Assembly: GCF_963675165.1 (NCBI RefSeq)
Contig: NC_087378.1
Location: 2,163,525 to 2,227,524 of the forward strand
Reading direction: 5' to 3'
DNA: 64,000 nucleotides
From: Halichondria panicea
Lineage: Eukaryota; Porifera; Demospongiae; Suberitida; Halichondriidae
A program made the translations under genes and the position numbers. Under the pieces are notes generated by a model that searched no databases, was not told where the DNA came from, and saw only the letters and a list, made by a program, of their open reading frames with translations. Within the stretch, counting starts at the first letter, position 1. Every line of letters starts with the position of its first letter. Positions 1 to 15,000 of the stretch are shown one piece after another.

Positions 1-3000
1 ATTGGAGAGAGCTTTGTGGAATGCAATGGCATGAGTTTGATCGATGACAATAAATGACACTTCGGTTATTGAAGTTGCTGCTGTTGTGAAATAAGTCATT
101 GACGCTTCGATGTGAACAAGGGCACATTCATTGAGTGGATATTTAAATATTCCAGAGCTAATTGCAGGGAAGGCGATAGAGGAGAACCTTTTTGCTTTAG
201 CTAGAGTGTTAATCACTGCACGACTAAGGCGTGACTTCTCGTAAGCATGATCCTTGGATTGGAGTTGGTACCTCGGCCCAATAGCATGTACAATTGCCTT
301 GCAAGGTAGCTTTCCAACAACTTGTGAGATGTGTACGTCACCGTCTTCCATACCAAATAATGAGTTCTGCATAAATTGGTCACAATCATCTTGTATTTCT
401 TTGCCGCCTTTCTTGACAATTGCAGCAGCAAGCCCTCCAGAATGACGTAACTGATCATTAGCTGGGTTGACTAGAACATCGGCTTTAAATTCAGTGAGAT
501 CTCCAATGTACACTTTGAATGTTACAATTGTGTTGGTCTTTTCAAACTTAGTAGTAACTCGACAGTACTCTTTAGCACTTGGAGAGTTGTCAATACTCTT
601 GATAAATACTTCCGATTCGGCTTTTTCAACGACAACTGTCTCAATACAGACACTGTAGGTACTTTCAACACCTGGGAGAATAGTGGTCTTCGTTGATTCA
701 CTGAGAAAATATTTGCAAGCTCCAGGAGCACGAACTTCAATGAAATTCATCTTGAGAGATTCTTTTATTTCCAGCAACTTCTTATAGGCTTCGACCACTG
801 CAAACTCTTCACCTTTCAACTTAACTATCACCTGACGTATCTTTGATTCGTTCTCTAAAGGATTTACTTCAAAAATCCATTCCTTAATATCTTGAATCCA
901 CCGGTCATCTCTTTGGATTAATTTCCATTGGGGGCTAGTTAGTTGCAAATCTTTCGTAATTGTACATTCATCTTTAATGAAGCTAGACATTTTTTCGACA
1001 GCTTGATTTACATTTTCTAATAACCCACCAAACATAATTTCTGTATTTCCGTAGGAGCACACTACATTGTACTCCATTTCAAGCTTTTTATACAGATTAA
1101 AAATCTTAGATTTTGTCTCGGAGTCCTTTTTAGGTTTCTTAAGGGATTCCGGAATACAAATTTTTCCAACCTTTAGTATTGATTGCAACTCTTTGACAAT
1201 TTCTGTTACATTTTCACATGTAGATCTAGCACCATCGTAGAGGAAATCTAATTGTATGGCACTTGACCGAAAAACAGCCACTGCTACAGTTTTTTTCTCG
1301 TCAAGAAAGCTAGCCAAAAATATTCTGCCAGAGCCTTCATCAGACAAAAAATCAACTAGCAAAGGATCTGTTGAGACAGTTATTGAAGAAAATTTGTAGG
1401 TAGCAAAGTGTTTCTCAAAATTACTTAATTTCGCTTTAGGACCTGTTACATGCAAAGTCTGAGAGTCGATTGGAAGCGAGATGCTCAACTCAGGATGGTT
1501 AGCCGTAATATTTTCTAAGTTCACCTGTGCAATGTATGCATGCTGTGCCGGAGACAATGACAGCTGCGTAGAGTCTATGACAAATGAGCTAGAAATTGTA
1601 CTCAATTGCTCAGTAACTTCAGTAACAAGATTAATTTCCCCACATATATCCACCAGTGTGTCTGCTTCCTGCAAATCAAATGCAAAGGGAAGTTGTGAAG
1701 ACTGCTCCTTTCCCTCTAAGTAATCGAATATATCTTGCTTCGCATCACGTACAAATGATACTTCCATCGTTGTAAACTTATTGACATACTTATTCAAAGC
1801 AGCTTTACATTGAGATCTCCATTCGACATCTTTAATGAATTTGTTCGGAGTCACTAGTATTTCAGTTTCGTCTGGTTCTGAAAATGAGCATGACAGGTTA
1901 GGGTTGCAGTCAGCTAAAACCTGCTCTAGAATGTGTTTCTTCTTTTTTAAAGCTTTGGACAGAAATTGGGTAATTGGAAATGAGAGTGGAGTAGCTGATG
2001 ACCTCTTGAGCTGGATGAATTCTTCTATACGAATAGAACTGTCACTAACACTCTCGCCAAATCCAAACACATTAATTATTTCATCGAGTTCATTATATAT
2101 AATTCTTACATCATGATCCTTTTTCAGCTGTGAGACAAGGGCTTTAAAGTCTTTCATTCCATCTATTTCAGAGGCAAGGGATTTAGGAACTGTTACATGT
2201 TTAAACCTCGCTTCTTTTTCTAGAGATTCTTGCACGTTTTTAGCCCATAAGAGTTGACTAGATTCACACACAAGCAGTAGGCTAAGTGTGGCTTCTTGAG
2301 CTCCTTTTTCAGTTGGCTGAGCACGATAAGAAACTGCCAATGGACACTTCCTCGACTTTATGAAACTTCTCATCTGCTTTTGCCCCTCATTTAAACTTGT
2401 TGCAAAATAGTTGGCAAGCTCATGATCGAGCTCTACAGGAATCACTTCGAGCTTCTGTGTGAGACTGCATAAAGTTTGCTTTAGCTTTTCAACATAAATG
2501 GAAGGCCCTTTAAATGTAAGCAATTGTTTACTTGCATCCGCAGTAATTTGTACTGAAGGATACGTTTCCTTTAGTAATTCCAGTTTAAATTCCGATATGA
2601 AGTCTATGTGTTCACTTTCCAGCTTTAATGAATCTTCGATGTGTGATTCCATTTTACTTCTGTTGTCACAAATGGCTTGCAAAACCTCTGTTTCTCCGGC
2701 TAGAACATAGCAGGTACTTTTATCCGTTTCGTTGATTAACTCGGATTTAAAGGCATGCTGCTTGAAACTTGCAAACTGTGTACGAATTTCTTTGCTCAAT
2801 TCTTCTGGCACGTGTATTTCACATACACTATATGTCTCATTCAGAAAATCTTCACACTTTTTCTGCCAATCAGAACATGACCTCTCAGACGAAGTGAAAA
2901 GGATGTGATCGCGCTCTATTGTGTAAGCAACATTAAGGCTGTCCCCAAAACTCCTAAGTTTAGTTGGGCAATGAAATATAGCGTCGGCTATTTGTGGCTT

Positions 3001-6000
3001 AATGGGAACATGGACAGAGTTAAATTCTTCTGGTTCTGAATCAGCAGTTTTCTCTTGCTGTGGTTCTTCAACAGATAACTGAACACCATTCCCAAATATT
3101 GTGTCATGGTTATGTGACAAGATCCTTTGTAACACTAATATGTAAGCAAAAATTAATGACTATACTTAAAAGGTAATGTTATTACCTTCTGGTTGCTTGA
3201 AATTCACTATTGCTTCTTTCCCATCGTTTAAGAGAACAGGATCACCAATTATGTCACCTCCTCCTGAATGATTCTTGTTTGAAAAGTACCTCTTTAAAAA
3301 GGTCTTGTCCCTCTTCTTCGTGATGCTCCTAATGTACAGTGTGGTCTTTGCATGGCATCTTACGATAACAATGTTCTTGCGCTTGCTCAAAAGCTCAAGT
3401 CTGTTCATTGCCTTCTTAAGTTCTGGTTTTTACATATCAAATCAACATTTGAGCGCAATAATTATCACTGGACTTACCTTCAGTTGGAAGTGGGGGAAAG
3501 TATATTGTGCTGCTGCCGTTTTTCACTTCAGTAATCAATACCCCTTGGATACCTTCGACACATAGCTCTATGGCAAGTTTGTCAAATCCTTGAGGAATAT
3601 GTTTTAGTAAAATTGTTACAGCCTCATCTTCTGCTTCTGGAACTGCCTGAACTGGCTTTAAGTACAGTCTTGTCCCGGAGAGTTCATGTTGTTTTGATAG
3701 GACCCGATCAGCAACTGAATGCCATTTAAGATGTAATTATAGGTATATCTATCGTTCTATGTTGTGCTTACCATGTCTTTGAAAGGTGACATATGCATAT
3801 CCTGGTGGGGTGAGTATACAGTTTTTAACTGCATTTGGTTCACCACCAGATTCTTTATCATCAAAGTAAACTTTAAGCTCTATTTCGTCAACTTTATCTA
3901 TCAGCCCAGATACTTGTATTATGACCTCTGTGACATGTACAAGGAAATAATTATTGCATGATTGCCACAACAGTGCAGTACCTACAAACATTAATGCAGA
4001 CAGCTACAATGGTTGCATGGAAACAGAAGTGCATCACGTGGCTCATCCATGCACTCTATACATAGTACCATAAAAAATTTCCCCCAGGAAAACCGCGTAA
4101 TGCATAACTGTTGCTGTTGAAAACTTCAAGTCGCCGAACTGTGCACCACATCGAAGTGCGGTTGTGTACAGCAGGTTACGATATAGCGTTTCCACCCACG
4201 CATCAAACGCTCTATGAATATGTGCATTTTGTACACAAAAGCTAGACATTTTCTCTGTCGGCAAATTTTAGCCTCGCGGTAGGCCAGGAAATATTGAAAT
4301 GAAGTTTTTATCTATTTATACGAATGAATGGGCAGGGACGACATACAGTGAATACAGTCAAGTGAGAGCTGGTAAAGAGATTGAGCAGGTTTGTAGGTAC
4401 TTACGTCTACATTGTAGTTCTATCTTCCGTATGAAGTTTTACAAGCTGTATCTCTTCGATCGCGCCACCCTCTGGAAGGTATTTATCTATATCTCTAATA
4501 TAAGCCTTGAATGAGAGCTACAAGTACTTATTGCTCATACAAAATGCCAGCTAAAATAGTGTATAGCTACTGCAGTTTTGATTTTATCTTGTCTCTTTCA
4601 TGCATATTCATCATTTTTAAAAAACAATAGCAATAGAATTGATCTTATATACAGCAGACTTCTTTCCTGCAAGGAGAGATAGCCAAAAAACTCATGAATA
4701 TTCATGAGTAATCACTATACCGCACCTTTGCAACACATGAAACCACAGTGACTATTGTAGTAAATTGTGGTTACCCTTGCATACCGAGTAATTTTCGGGG
4801 GGCAAAATATTCGTGGTTTTCGTGGTTTAACACTGGACCACGAATGAAGGCACCCTTAACAGTGCAAGCAGCAACCACGAAAGCTAAATATTGCTGAACC
4901 ACGAACATTTTGACCCCCGAAAATTACCCACTATACGGTACTTAGCATTGTAACAGAGATTCATAAAACTGTTCAGTGGTGTAGGAACCAGGGGCTACAG
5001 CCCCCCTACACTGTATGCTTGCTAGCAGGGCTGCATTGAGGGGGGGGGGGTATTTTACCCCCCCCTGAGATTTAACAAATGATTATATTGACGAGTTAAT
5101 TTTGTTATGATTGAGGTGGGTAGTCAGTTTAGTTTTTAAACAGCTATTCTGTGTACCTATTAACCCTTTCCCCGCTGAAGCCGTCTTTTTCCGGCCGCAC
5201 TACTGACAATTTTCAAAAAATTGTTGTCCACGCTATGTTTGAGCTATGCACACGCTGTAGGTACCAACACATGCGCATTGAGCTGCTCTTTCACGTGGTA
5301 TAATTAATAGCTTGCCTCGAGGTACGCTTCATGCAGTACTGCTCGAGATCTTCTTAGTACAACCTCAGTGAGGTTCTAGGCAGCTAGACAGTGAGAATAA
5401 CGATGCTTATGGCCTTGTTGAGTGAGAGGACAGTGACTGGGATCATAGCTAGATAAGAAACTACCTCAAGCTAGAAAATATAGAGCCTGAAGAACCTGAT
5501 GAAGAAGCTCTTGCGATGGACAAAGTTCCTGGATCTGGAGTAGAATCTGTAGTCTTGATAGCTTCAGTATAACTGTATTTAGGCTAGTTAGTACAGCAGT
5601 GGACATCATGAGCCACTATTTAAGTTGTAAACCTGTGTGTAGGTGAAGAAAACATTTCCCGGGAAAATGCGTCTGCCGATGTGACCTCACAGACAAGTTT
5701 CTGCTAATCCTGCTTGAACCGTGTCTCCGTGAAAACATTGAGAACACTTATATAGTGTCTTTAGTCACTTTGTGCCTTCATACAATATTGTTTGTGTACA
5801 TAATTATAAATGTTTATAAACAATCACTAATTAGGGGGGTGGTCAGTTGCTAGGTAACGATGATGGTGTCAAGATACCTCTGGGGTCTGCGCTACCTGTA
5901 GGAAATATTTACAAGTCATTTCAATATGTGGTTCATGATATATGAATTTTTAAAGAAAAACTGTATTTATTCTGTATTAATCTTCTTTTTTTAATTAAAA

Positions 6001-9000
6001 CGGGGAAAGGGTTAATTAACCCTTTAATTTCCCAGCTTTAATTAAAACAAGAAAATACAGTCGTATCTTATAAACCATACATTGAAATCACTCGAACTAT
6101 TTCCTACAGGTAGCCCAGACCCCGGGGGAATCTTGATACCATCATCGTTACCTAGCAACTGACCACCCCCAACTAATTAGCGATTGTTTACAAACATTCA
6201 CAATTATATACACAAACAATATTGTATGAAGGCATAAAGTGAGTGTTCTCAATGTTCTCACGGTGACATGGTTCAATCAGGATCTGCAGAAACTTGTCTA
6301 TGAGGTCGTATCAGCAGACACTTTTTTCCCGGGAAATGTTTTCTTCACCTACACACAGGTTTACAAGTTCAATGGTGGCTCATGATGTCCACTGCTGATG
6401 TAATGAAAACACCGCGGGTGCTGATGCCTCGGTGGAGGTGCCAAAGCTACATTACATAAAGCTACACACTTTGATTATAATTATCATCATGATGAACATT
6501 TTAATTTTACTGCATGCAAAATCCAGAGAAACTCAAGGAGTGGGTAATGATCGACGATGATTGTTGTTAAAAACGATCGATGCCAAAAGTTCAAGCCTAA
6601 AATTAATGGCTGCAAGTCAGCAGAGCCATACAGCTCTTTTCTCACTCTTGCAGCTACCAATAGCTAGCGTTCTAGTGCAGAGCTAACTACTAAGTAGAGT
6701 AGCAACACTCGGTAAACAAGTTTGGCTACGTGCTCTTCTGAAAAGGCATTCCAAGTAAGCAAACTAGGTATAACTCGAGAACTAAGCATTATTTTGCAAA
6801 TCCACGAATTAAAATCCAAGTAAACATGACTAGAAGCCTATAGAAACTCTTACTTGCACTTGATTCATCCTTGAGCAGCTGTAGCAGTCTACACACACAC
6901 AGACACACAGACACACAAACACACTACCGTATACTGACCTCGCTTGCGCATGCGCACCGAGGCATAACTAGCCTAAACAAACTTATATTGAAGCTAGGAA
7001 GACTACAGATGCTACTCTAGTTACTTACCAGGTCCAGGAACTTGGTCGTCTCAAGAGCTTCATGACCTTCTTCCTCTGGCTCTTTATTTTCTAACTTGAA
7101 CTCTGAGAAGTAGCTTCCTATCTGGCAGTCACTCCCCTGACTCAACAAGGCCATAGGCATCGATATCCTCACTGTCTAGCTGCTAGAGCCTCGCTAAGAT
7201 TATCCTACAAAGATCTGGTAGCAATTATTAATTGGTCACTTTTCTTTCGACAATACTGTATGAAGCGTACCTCGAGGCAGCACAATGAAAATACCATGTG
7301 AAAGAGCAGCTCAATGCGCATGTGCTGGTACCTACAGCGTGTGCATAGCTCCAACACAGCCTGCACAATCATTTTAAAAAAATTAGCAGTATTGCACCAG
7401 AAGTGATCTAAGCACCCAAATATCCAAAATTGTCATGCGCCCCCGGACCCCCCTAGTTTGGCATGCACCAACTTCGCGTCGGGGGGGGGGGTCAGTTACC
7501 CAATTTGCAGGGTTCTGCCTACAGTGGTCGTTTAGGTAAGCTGCGACCACCACTAGATATTTTCCGACCACCACTTAGCCTTTCCGACCACTGCTTTACA
7601 TTCTATAAGTACTGGCTAGTCCAGTTTAGCTGCTAGTCTTCGCTTACCAGTTTTACTGTCTTGATGTGCCTTATATAGAGCTAACTATTACTACCAGAAC
7701 AATTAATTGAAGCTGCAGCATGGCTTTGTTGAGTTCGAGGAGTACTGCAGCTAGCTAGCTATAGCTAGCTATACTCTGCCTTAAAACAGGGAGTTTGACC
7801 ACCTGCTAAGGGAAAGACAAGCTAGAGAGTGAGCAACTGGGTGCAGTTAAGGGTGCTGGAACACCTACGCCCACGTACGCCCACACACACACTTGCTAGG
7901 GAAAAGCTAACTATGAAAGAACTACCATCCTTCACAGGATTATGAAGCAATACTCTACTAGTGTGCACTCCAAAAATGGAGAGGAAAGGATGATGAGAAC
8001 AGATTTTACACTTGATTTTCATTATCTAGCTAAAAGAAGTTCCGTCTAGGAAACCAGTAGAGCTATGGACTTGATCGTTTGTTTGCAGGTGCACTACACA
8101 CAGCTCTTCAACATTACGAAGAGCTTTTGTTGTAAAATCCCTTTGTTATCCATTTATGAGAATTTTTTTGTCATGACACACCCTCTAGAGAAAAATCTAG
8201 ACCGTATATGGACAAAGTCAGCTCGTAACTTTGTTCACCTTACCTAATTATAGCAGCATGCTAAATATAGACCAAGTCCTGTACGTAGATAGTCAGATCG
8301 AACACTTTTTATATCTGGCTCTAGCGTACGCGTACGCTAGAGTATAAATTAAGACGTAAGTAAGAAATCGTAAGTAAGAAATCGAGCGGGGAGTCTTCAC
8401 ACCCTTAGTCCTCTCAACCTGGGGAGGAATGGGCAAAGAAGCAGCAACCTTCTACAAGAGGCTCGCTGATTTATTATCCTTGAAAAGACAAAATCCCTAC
8501 CCAGCTGTAATGGGATGGCTTAGATGCAGGCTATCCTTTGCATCAATCCGCTCTGCAATAATGTGCATTTGAGGAAGCCGCTCATCGTTGCACAGACCTG
8601 TCTACATGGACAATATCAACCTTGTATCTCAGGAGGGGCGAGTCCCCCCCCTGAATACATAATTCCTCTATGAACTACTTATTGTTTTTATTTTTGACTG
8701 CTACATAATTACTATCACTGAACTACTTCCTTCTTTTGTACAATGTAATTTTTTCTTAGCCCCGAGATGGAGAGCTTTCACACCCCCCCAAAAAAAAATT
8801 AAGACGTAAGCCTGTAGACCACGCCCCAATTGCGTACGTAGAGTGCAGAATTAGCGTTGAAGATCAAGAGCCGTTAGTAGCCTGAAGAGAAGAGATAGGC
8901 AACGCTGGGGCTACAGACAGCGCTGACAATTGGCTGGCTCATAGACTTCTTCCAGGGTTGGCTGCTGTTTTGATGGACTTTGAAGGTAAACTATGAACTA

Positions 9001-12000
9001 GCTTTGCTAGCTTGATACAAAGGGCCTTGCTTTTCACTCCCTTCCCCTTCAGAGCTTCCATGAAAGCCTGTGTGTAATACCACTCTTGGACCTCAGTGTC
9101 ACCAGAGTGCTGTGCTCCAGGCCAAGTTGGACCAGTCTCTTTGTCTGGGCTGCAGTAATGCTTGGCTTCCCCGGGCATCAGATTGGTGGAACCTCCGCTT
9201 TTGTGAGGTCCACACAGCTCCATCTGCTTATTAGCAGACCGAATAGGGAGGCAGCTGATCAGTGAATGGTGTGTCGTAACTGCCTCCATCGCCAGGACAT
9301 CTGGAAATGAGCTTCTGTGAGTGTGATACATAAAATAAATAATATAACACAGATTGCCAACCTTCCAGACGAGTTCCTAGCGTGTTTGTAAGTATAGGTC
9401 CTCCATCCCAAGTTTTTTGCCAGCAAGGTGACTGTCCCCTTCATCTGGACAATACATGTGCATGTACAGTGAATAATTATGTAGTGGCACCGGGTCAGGT
9501 AGAATCCATCCATAGGAACCAACCCATTTTTGTCATCACCCCTGTTCACAATATTTTTTTCGTACCTGACCACAGGACCATTCTGCTAACTTGGTGGCAA
9601 GGATCTCCAGCTTCTGAAGGATGCGATGCCATTGTGTGCTGGAACATGGTGGAAGACCCAACCAGCCACTCAACCGGATGTATCAACATGCAGGTGGCCA
9701 TTGAGGAGAAAGGACAACACTGGATAGTGCCATGAACAGCTCGAATCGTGGATAGTACAACATCCAAAGAGAAACGTCTCCACTCGACACAAATGAAGAC
9801 AGTGTGTATTAACATCAAGAGACAATCCAACCTGCTGTGTGACTAATGCTAGTTGAGGAACTCGGACACTCGTGCTGATTGTACTGAGACTGGGGTCTAT
9901 TGGCACACTTACGTTTCTCCCATCTACTACTGAAGGCACTCCTTTGCTACAAATCTGGCTCTGTATTTATTGGATTGTGTTATTTTGTTATTTTGTTATT
10001 GATTTATTAGTTTGTGTAGCTACCTGATTTTCTTTTGCAGCTTGTAGTTAATTTAATTGAAGACATTCTCACAAAACCACTATGTTGTTACTTGTGGTTA
10101 CTACTATACTTAGCAACGCATTGAAATTAAATACTGCGTGTGCAAGTCTAGGATCTAACCGGTGCATTTTTGTGGTTAAATTATGTCAATTTGTTACTAT
10201 GTGCGGGCACCCTTAATACTTCCAAGTACTGATTATGACCCTGTGATGAAGAAATCTTAGTATATATATAGCACCATACTGTACTGATGCAAGTACAACA
10301 ATGTACATATAATAATTGTATATACTAATAGAATTGCCTTACTGGCAAGAGCATGCAATATCTAGCATATAAAATGACGACTAGTGTATACAGTCAAGAC
10401 AAGCTTGATTTACTACTGATAATTACTGCGTGGGCGAACACTGCATCGTAACCTTAAGGTGACATATTTTCACAGGTATTTTTGTTAGCGTTTTTACAGT
10501 TTTGTACATTTTGCTGGTATAATTTTTGCGAAAATTAATGTTGATCTAAACAAGAGGGCGGCCAATTATTTGCGAGTACTAATTTTTGCAATTTTACTCT
10601 CATTCGCAGAAATAGCAGAAATTAATACACGCGAAAATATGTCACCTTAAGGTATATTGCACTGGAGCAACATAATGCCCTCAGGGCCTGCGGCCCTCGG
10701 CATCCAGTGCAATATATAGCATGTTGCACGAGGGCGCCTGCAATAACTAACTTGCTGCCCAATGACGTTAAACTCGTCTGACTGGTCATATAAAACATGT
10801 GTTTTGAAGGAATTTAGTGTATTCATTAGTTTTGCTGAATCCCACAGTGTTTTCTTCCCACTTCTAGTTGTAAAAGTAGTATAGCCTGTAACAAATGAGT
10901 TATTGGGTGGGAGGTTGGGTCATAAGTCCCAAAAGGATATCTCTTGCAGAAATCTACTGCATTTACACACGTGCAAGTGCATATAATCCCAGTGCGGTTG
11001 CCATGGTAGTGATGCAACATGCCATATACTGAGCACTGGATTGCTTTGATCTGCCCACTCACTGGGCAACAAAGCTTTTTATTGTACGCAAACACCTTCC
11101 TATATGTAGATTGCATCAGAATCAATCCCAGAGCATGCAAAATTAATCTTTTTGGGGGACAACCCCCGATCCCCTTTCAGGCGCACTGCGCAAACCGTAA
11201 CGGTGGTATCAGCTAAGCTTTTTCTACTATCCCACGCTCTAAGTGACTTCCTACGCCACTGCTGTCAATATATTTACTGCTATATAGCTATACTTGTGAT
11301 AGACCTGTCACCATGCAACGTACTAGCAAGTACACACCTCTGGCACACTATTCTCCATCTCATGTCTGTGGAGTGGGAAAACTCAGCTAGATCTACGAAA
11401 GCATCGCGGGTGATGCCTCGGTACCAAAGCTACTCTAAATCAGCACCATGGAGCCTTGCAGCTCTCTCTTCTCACTCTTGTAGCTAAATAACTAGTGTTA
11501 TGTTGCAGAACTATAACTACTAAGTGGAGTAGCAAAACTTGTTCTTCAGAACAAAGCATTATTTTGCAAATCCACGAATTAAAATCATGACTAGACCTAT
11601 AGAATCTCTTACTTACACTTGATTGATCCTTGAGCAGCTGTAGCAGTCTACACACACACACACAGAAACACACTACTGTATACCTCGCTTGCGCACCGAG
11701 GCATAATAAATGCACTTAAGTGTCTTTCATGCAGGTATAATTATCAAACCTGGATTTGAGGCCGCATGTGTTCCAGCTAGCTGCGATGTATTGGGAGCAG
11801 TTGAGGGGTTCCAGCCTTCCTGGTCAATAAGCGATACAGAGCCTGGGCTTTTGTACACAGACACAGGTGGGCTTCCTGCGGCAGAATTTCTCCCTGTATG
11901 TAACATGAAATCAGTAAGCACTGGACAAATTGCAGGGTAAACAAGCATGCGGGATAGAGCTGTATACACTGTCAATCTTACAATTTCATAAACATGTACT

Positions 12001-15000
12001 GTAACAGCGAGTGTTGATATAATGCATTTGCATCACTCCAATTGGTTGCTGTAACGGATTGACGTCTGCTTGTTTTCACGGCCAGCAAAATAATGTTCAT
12101 TATATATATGTGTTATTGGAAATATCATTGTGCCAGGAAGTAAGTGCAACTTCAAGAAGCAACTAGAGCACTAAACCCTCGGCAGTTTTACGTCTGACAA
12201 CCGTGCAGGTTATGTATATGAGGACGGAACAGCTTAGCTATATATATAGAGCGGCAACTACCCAAGCTATATACAGAGAAAAATAAGATTTAACGCTATA
12301 ACAAGGTTTGAAAGTGGTAGTGACTGTGGTCAGACACACTAAGATCACAGCAGAGTCAGCAGAACTACAGTATAGAGCGAAATTTCCGCGGATTTCGTGG
12401 GTTTGGAAACAGTTGGTACCCTCGAGTAACATCCGCGCTACTCTGCGGTTTAATCGAGGCCATCACAACAATACCTATTTCTACGCACAGTGCATAATAA
12501 ACTAAGGTCTATTTGCATTGAGTTTGAGTTCGGCCCCGGAAGTTATGTGGTCAATTATGGCTTAATTATGCTTTATGTGGTTGACAAGTATGACAGGGAC
12601 TTCTATGGAAAACGTAAACTTTTAGCTGGTTGGAGCTTAGGCCACTCCAAATCAGAGACTCTAGTAAATTATATGCGGGTGTGAGCAGTATTATTATTAT
12701 TCATTACTATGAATCTCATTATGCACAAGTAAGAGTTTCTATAGGCTTCTAGTCATGTTTACTTGGATTTTAATTCGTGAATTTGCAAAATAATGCTTCG
12801 TTCTTGAGTTATGCTTAGTTTTGCTTACTTGGAATGCCTTTTCAGAAGAGCACGTAGCCAAACTTGTTTACCGAATGTTGCTACTCTACTTAGTAGTTAG
12901 CTCTGCACTAGAACGCTAGCTATTAACAACAATCATGGTCGATTATTACCAACTCTTTGAGTTTGCATGCATGATTGAAAGCAGCTTTATGTTATGTAGC
13001 TTTGGCATCTCCACCGAGGCATCAGCACCTGTGGTGCTTTCATTATAAATGTGTTGCGTCATCAATGAATTTAATTAATCACCCACAAAAATGTACAAAC
13101 ACAAAGAGTAAACAAAGAAAAAGCAATTTCAATATTTCATTGGATATTTAGAAAAATAATGGCCATAATGCGGTAGCTAAAGCAGGAAGCACAAGTTGGA
13201 CGGGAAACTACAGTCTCATTTGGAGTGGCCTTATCAGCTCTACAGCATATAGATAGAAGCGCTTTTTAACCAATGGTATATGAAACTTTGAATTTCAGTG
13301 AAGTATGACAAAGTTATGACAAATTTATGAAGGTCAAACTCAACACAAATAGACTGTGCTCAGTCTGTGCAACTCACTTACATTTCAAGGTCTATATACC
13401 GTCAAGAATGAGAGTATCGAACGTAGGCATACTGTGCATCAGATGAGTAACGTGACTTCCTGTATCTGTCACAAGCTTGGAATTTGCACACTGACCAATC
13501 CAAGTGTGGGTGGTGTAATCTATCACAAGCTTGGAATTTGCACACTGACCAATCCAAACGTGGGTGATATAGTCTATCAAGAAAGTAGATTACACCACCC
13601 ACACTTGGATTGGTCAGTGTGCAAATTCCAAGCTTGTGACAGATACAGGAAGTCACGTTACTCTCCGCATACATCTGATACACAGTATGCCTACGTTTGA
13701 TACTCTCTCTCTATCATATACTCTTGATACCGTATAGTGGGTATATTTTGAGGGTATACATTTTCGCAGAAATGCCTTTAGAAAGGTTTTTGAACAGCGC
13801 CTTTTTGCAGCATGCATGTATGCGATAGTAAATTTGCGGTACATTCCTAATCCGCAAAAACCACGAACATTTATACCCTCGAAATATACATAACTCCAAT
13901 TCGTTACAACGTCATTCTAATGTACGCTATTTTCCTGGCCATTGCTAGGATAATGTTCAATTACCAGGCCAACTAGACAATGCGTGCTACATAATGATTA
14001 CTAACTTAGAGATTCAAGGTTGAGTTTTGTGATGCCTCCCTTTACAGCTAGTGTTGGTCGGGATCCAAGTAATGACATACTAGATGATTGAATTGAATGA
14101 TCCTAATGGTTTATCTGTCACTTATTAAAACTAGGTACAGATAGCAGCTTGTTAGTGCTTCACAAAGACTTTTTTGGCAGAACTTTTGATGACGAACTAA
14201 AAAGCTAATAAATGCCGCTCTTGAGAACCGTGAATGGCCTCTCATGAATTTTAGCCTTGACTACCAGGCTTCTGATCAAGCATATCCATTACTAAACTGA
14301 AAGCTCTACAAATCTTAATTACAATCTACTGGCTGTGATAACAATGTTGGGGTCAGTTCATAAAGGTACTTTCCCAGGGAATCTTACATATTCCAATTGG
14401 GACTTTCCCAGGGGAGCCTTGTAATACTCATCATGAATAATAAATAACCAGTGTTGAAACATAGAAAGTGTCGACCTTGTGTACATGCATCGATCTATTG
14501 TTATCTATTGTATAATTATGGTATCATTGTGTCTTTGATTTGATTATTATCGGACACCTTGGTTCCAGAGGCATAATCAATAGATAAACCACAGCCTTGA
14601 TCCACCCTGATAAACAAGTGACACATGGTTGTCTGCACATGCGCAGAAGATAAGCAGGCCTGTCTCCATAGTAACAGCTGCACCGCGCGTGCGCATTTAA
14701 GGGACATGCCCATTTTCTAAATCTGAAAATTGGCAAGCTGGATAATCAAGGTTCCTGATAATGGAGGGCCGGATATAATTGAGGTTCTACTGTAGTGTTT
14801 TGTGGCTTTAATACCAGGACCTCAAGAAAAGATGAAAATAGATTCTGCCAGGATCTGGCGTTGAAAATGGATTGTCTCACATGTGGGGATGAGCGCGCAT
14901 GCGCATTAGATCCACTGGAATAAGGGGCCTGTCTGCAAGAGGTCAAGTTCATAAAATTAATGGCTGCTTTAGCAGCTCTCGAGTTGTAGAAATTGTGCGA

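Noticed and set aside
4043-4264. Possible first exon of PARP gene 1 (MPTEKMSSF...)
   Set aside because: No domain, no paralogous counterpart in gene 2, and a better RG-rich first exon exists at 15,936.
9382-9735. Plus-strand 117-residue frame
   Set aside because: It lies opposite the minus-strand transposase fragment and shows no signature of its own.
13356-13700. Proteins predicted across the palindrome
   Set aside because: The same peptide appears on both strands because the DNA is an inverted repeat; no independent support.
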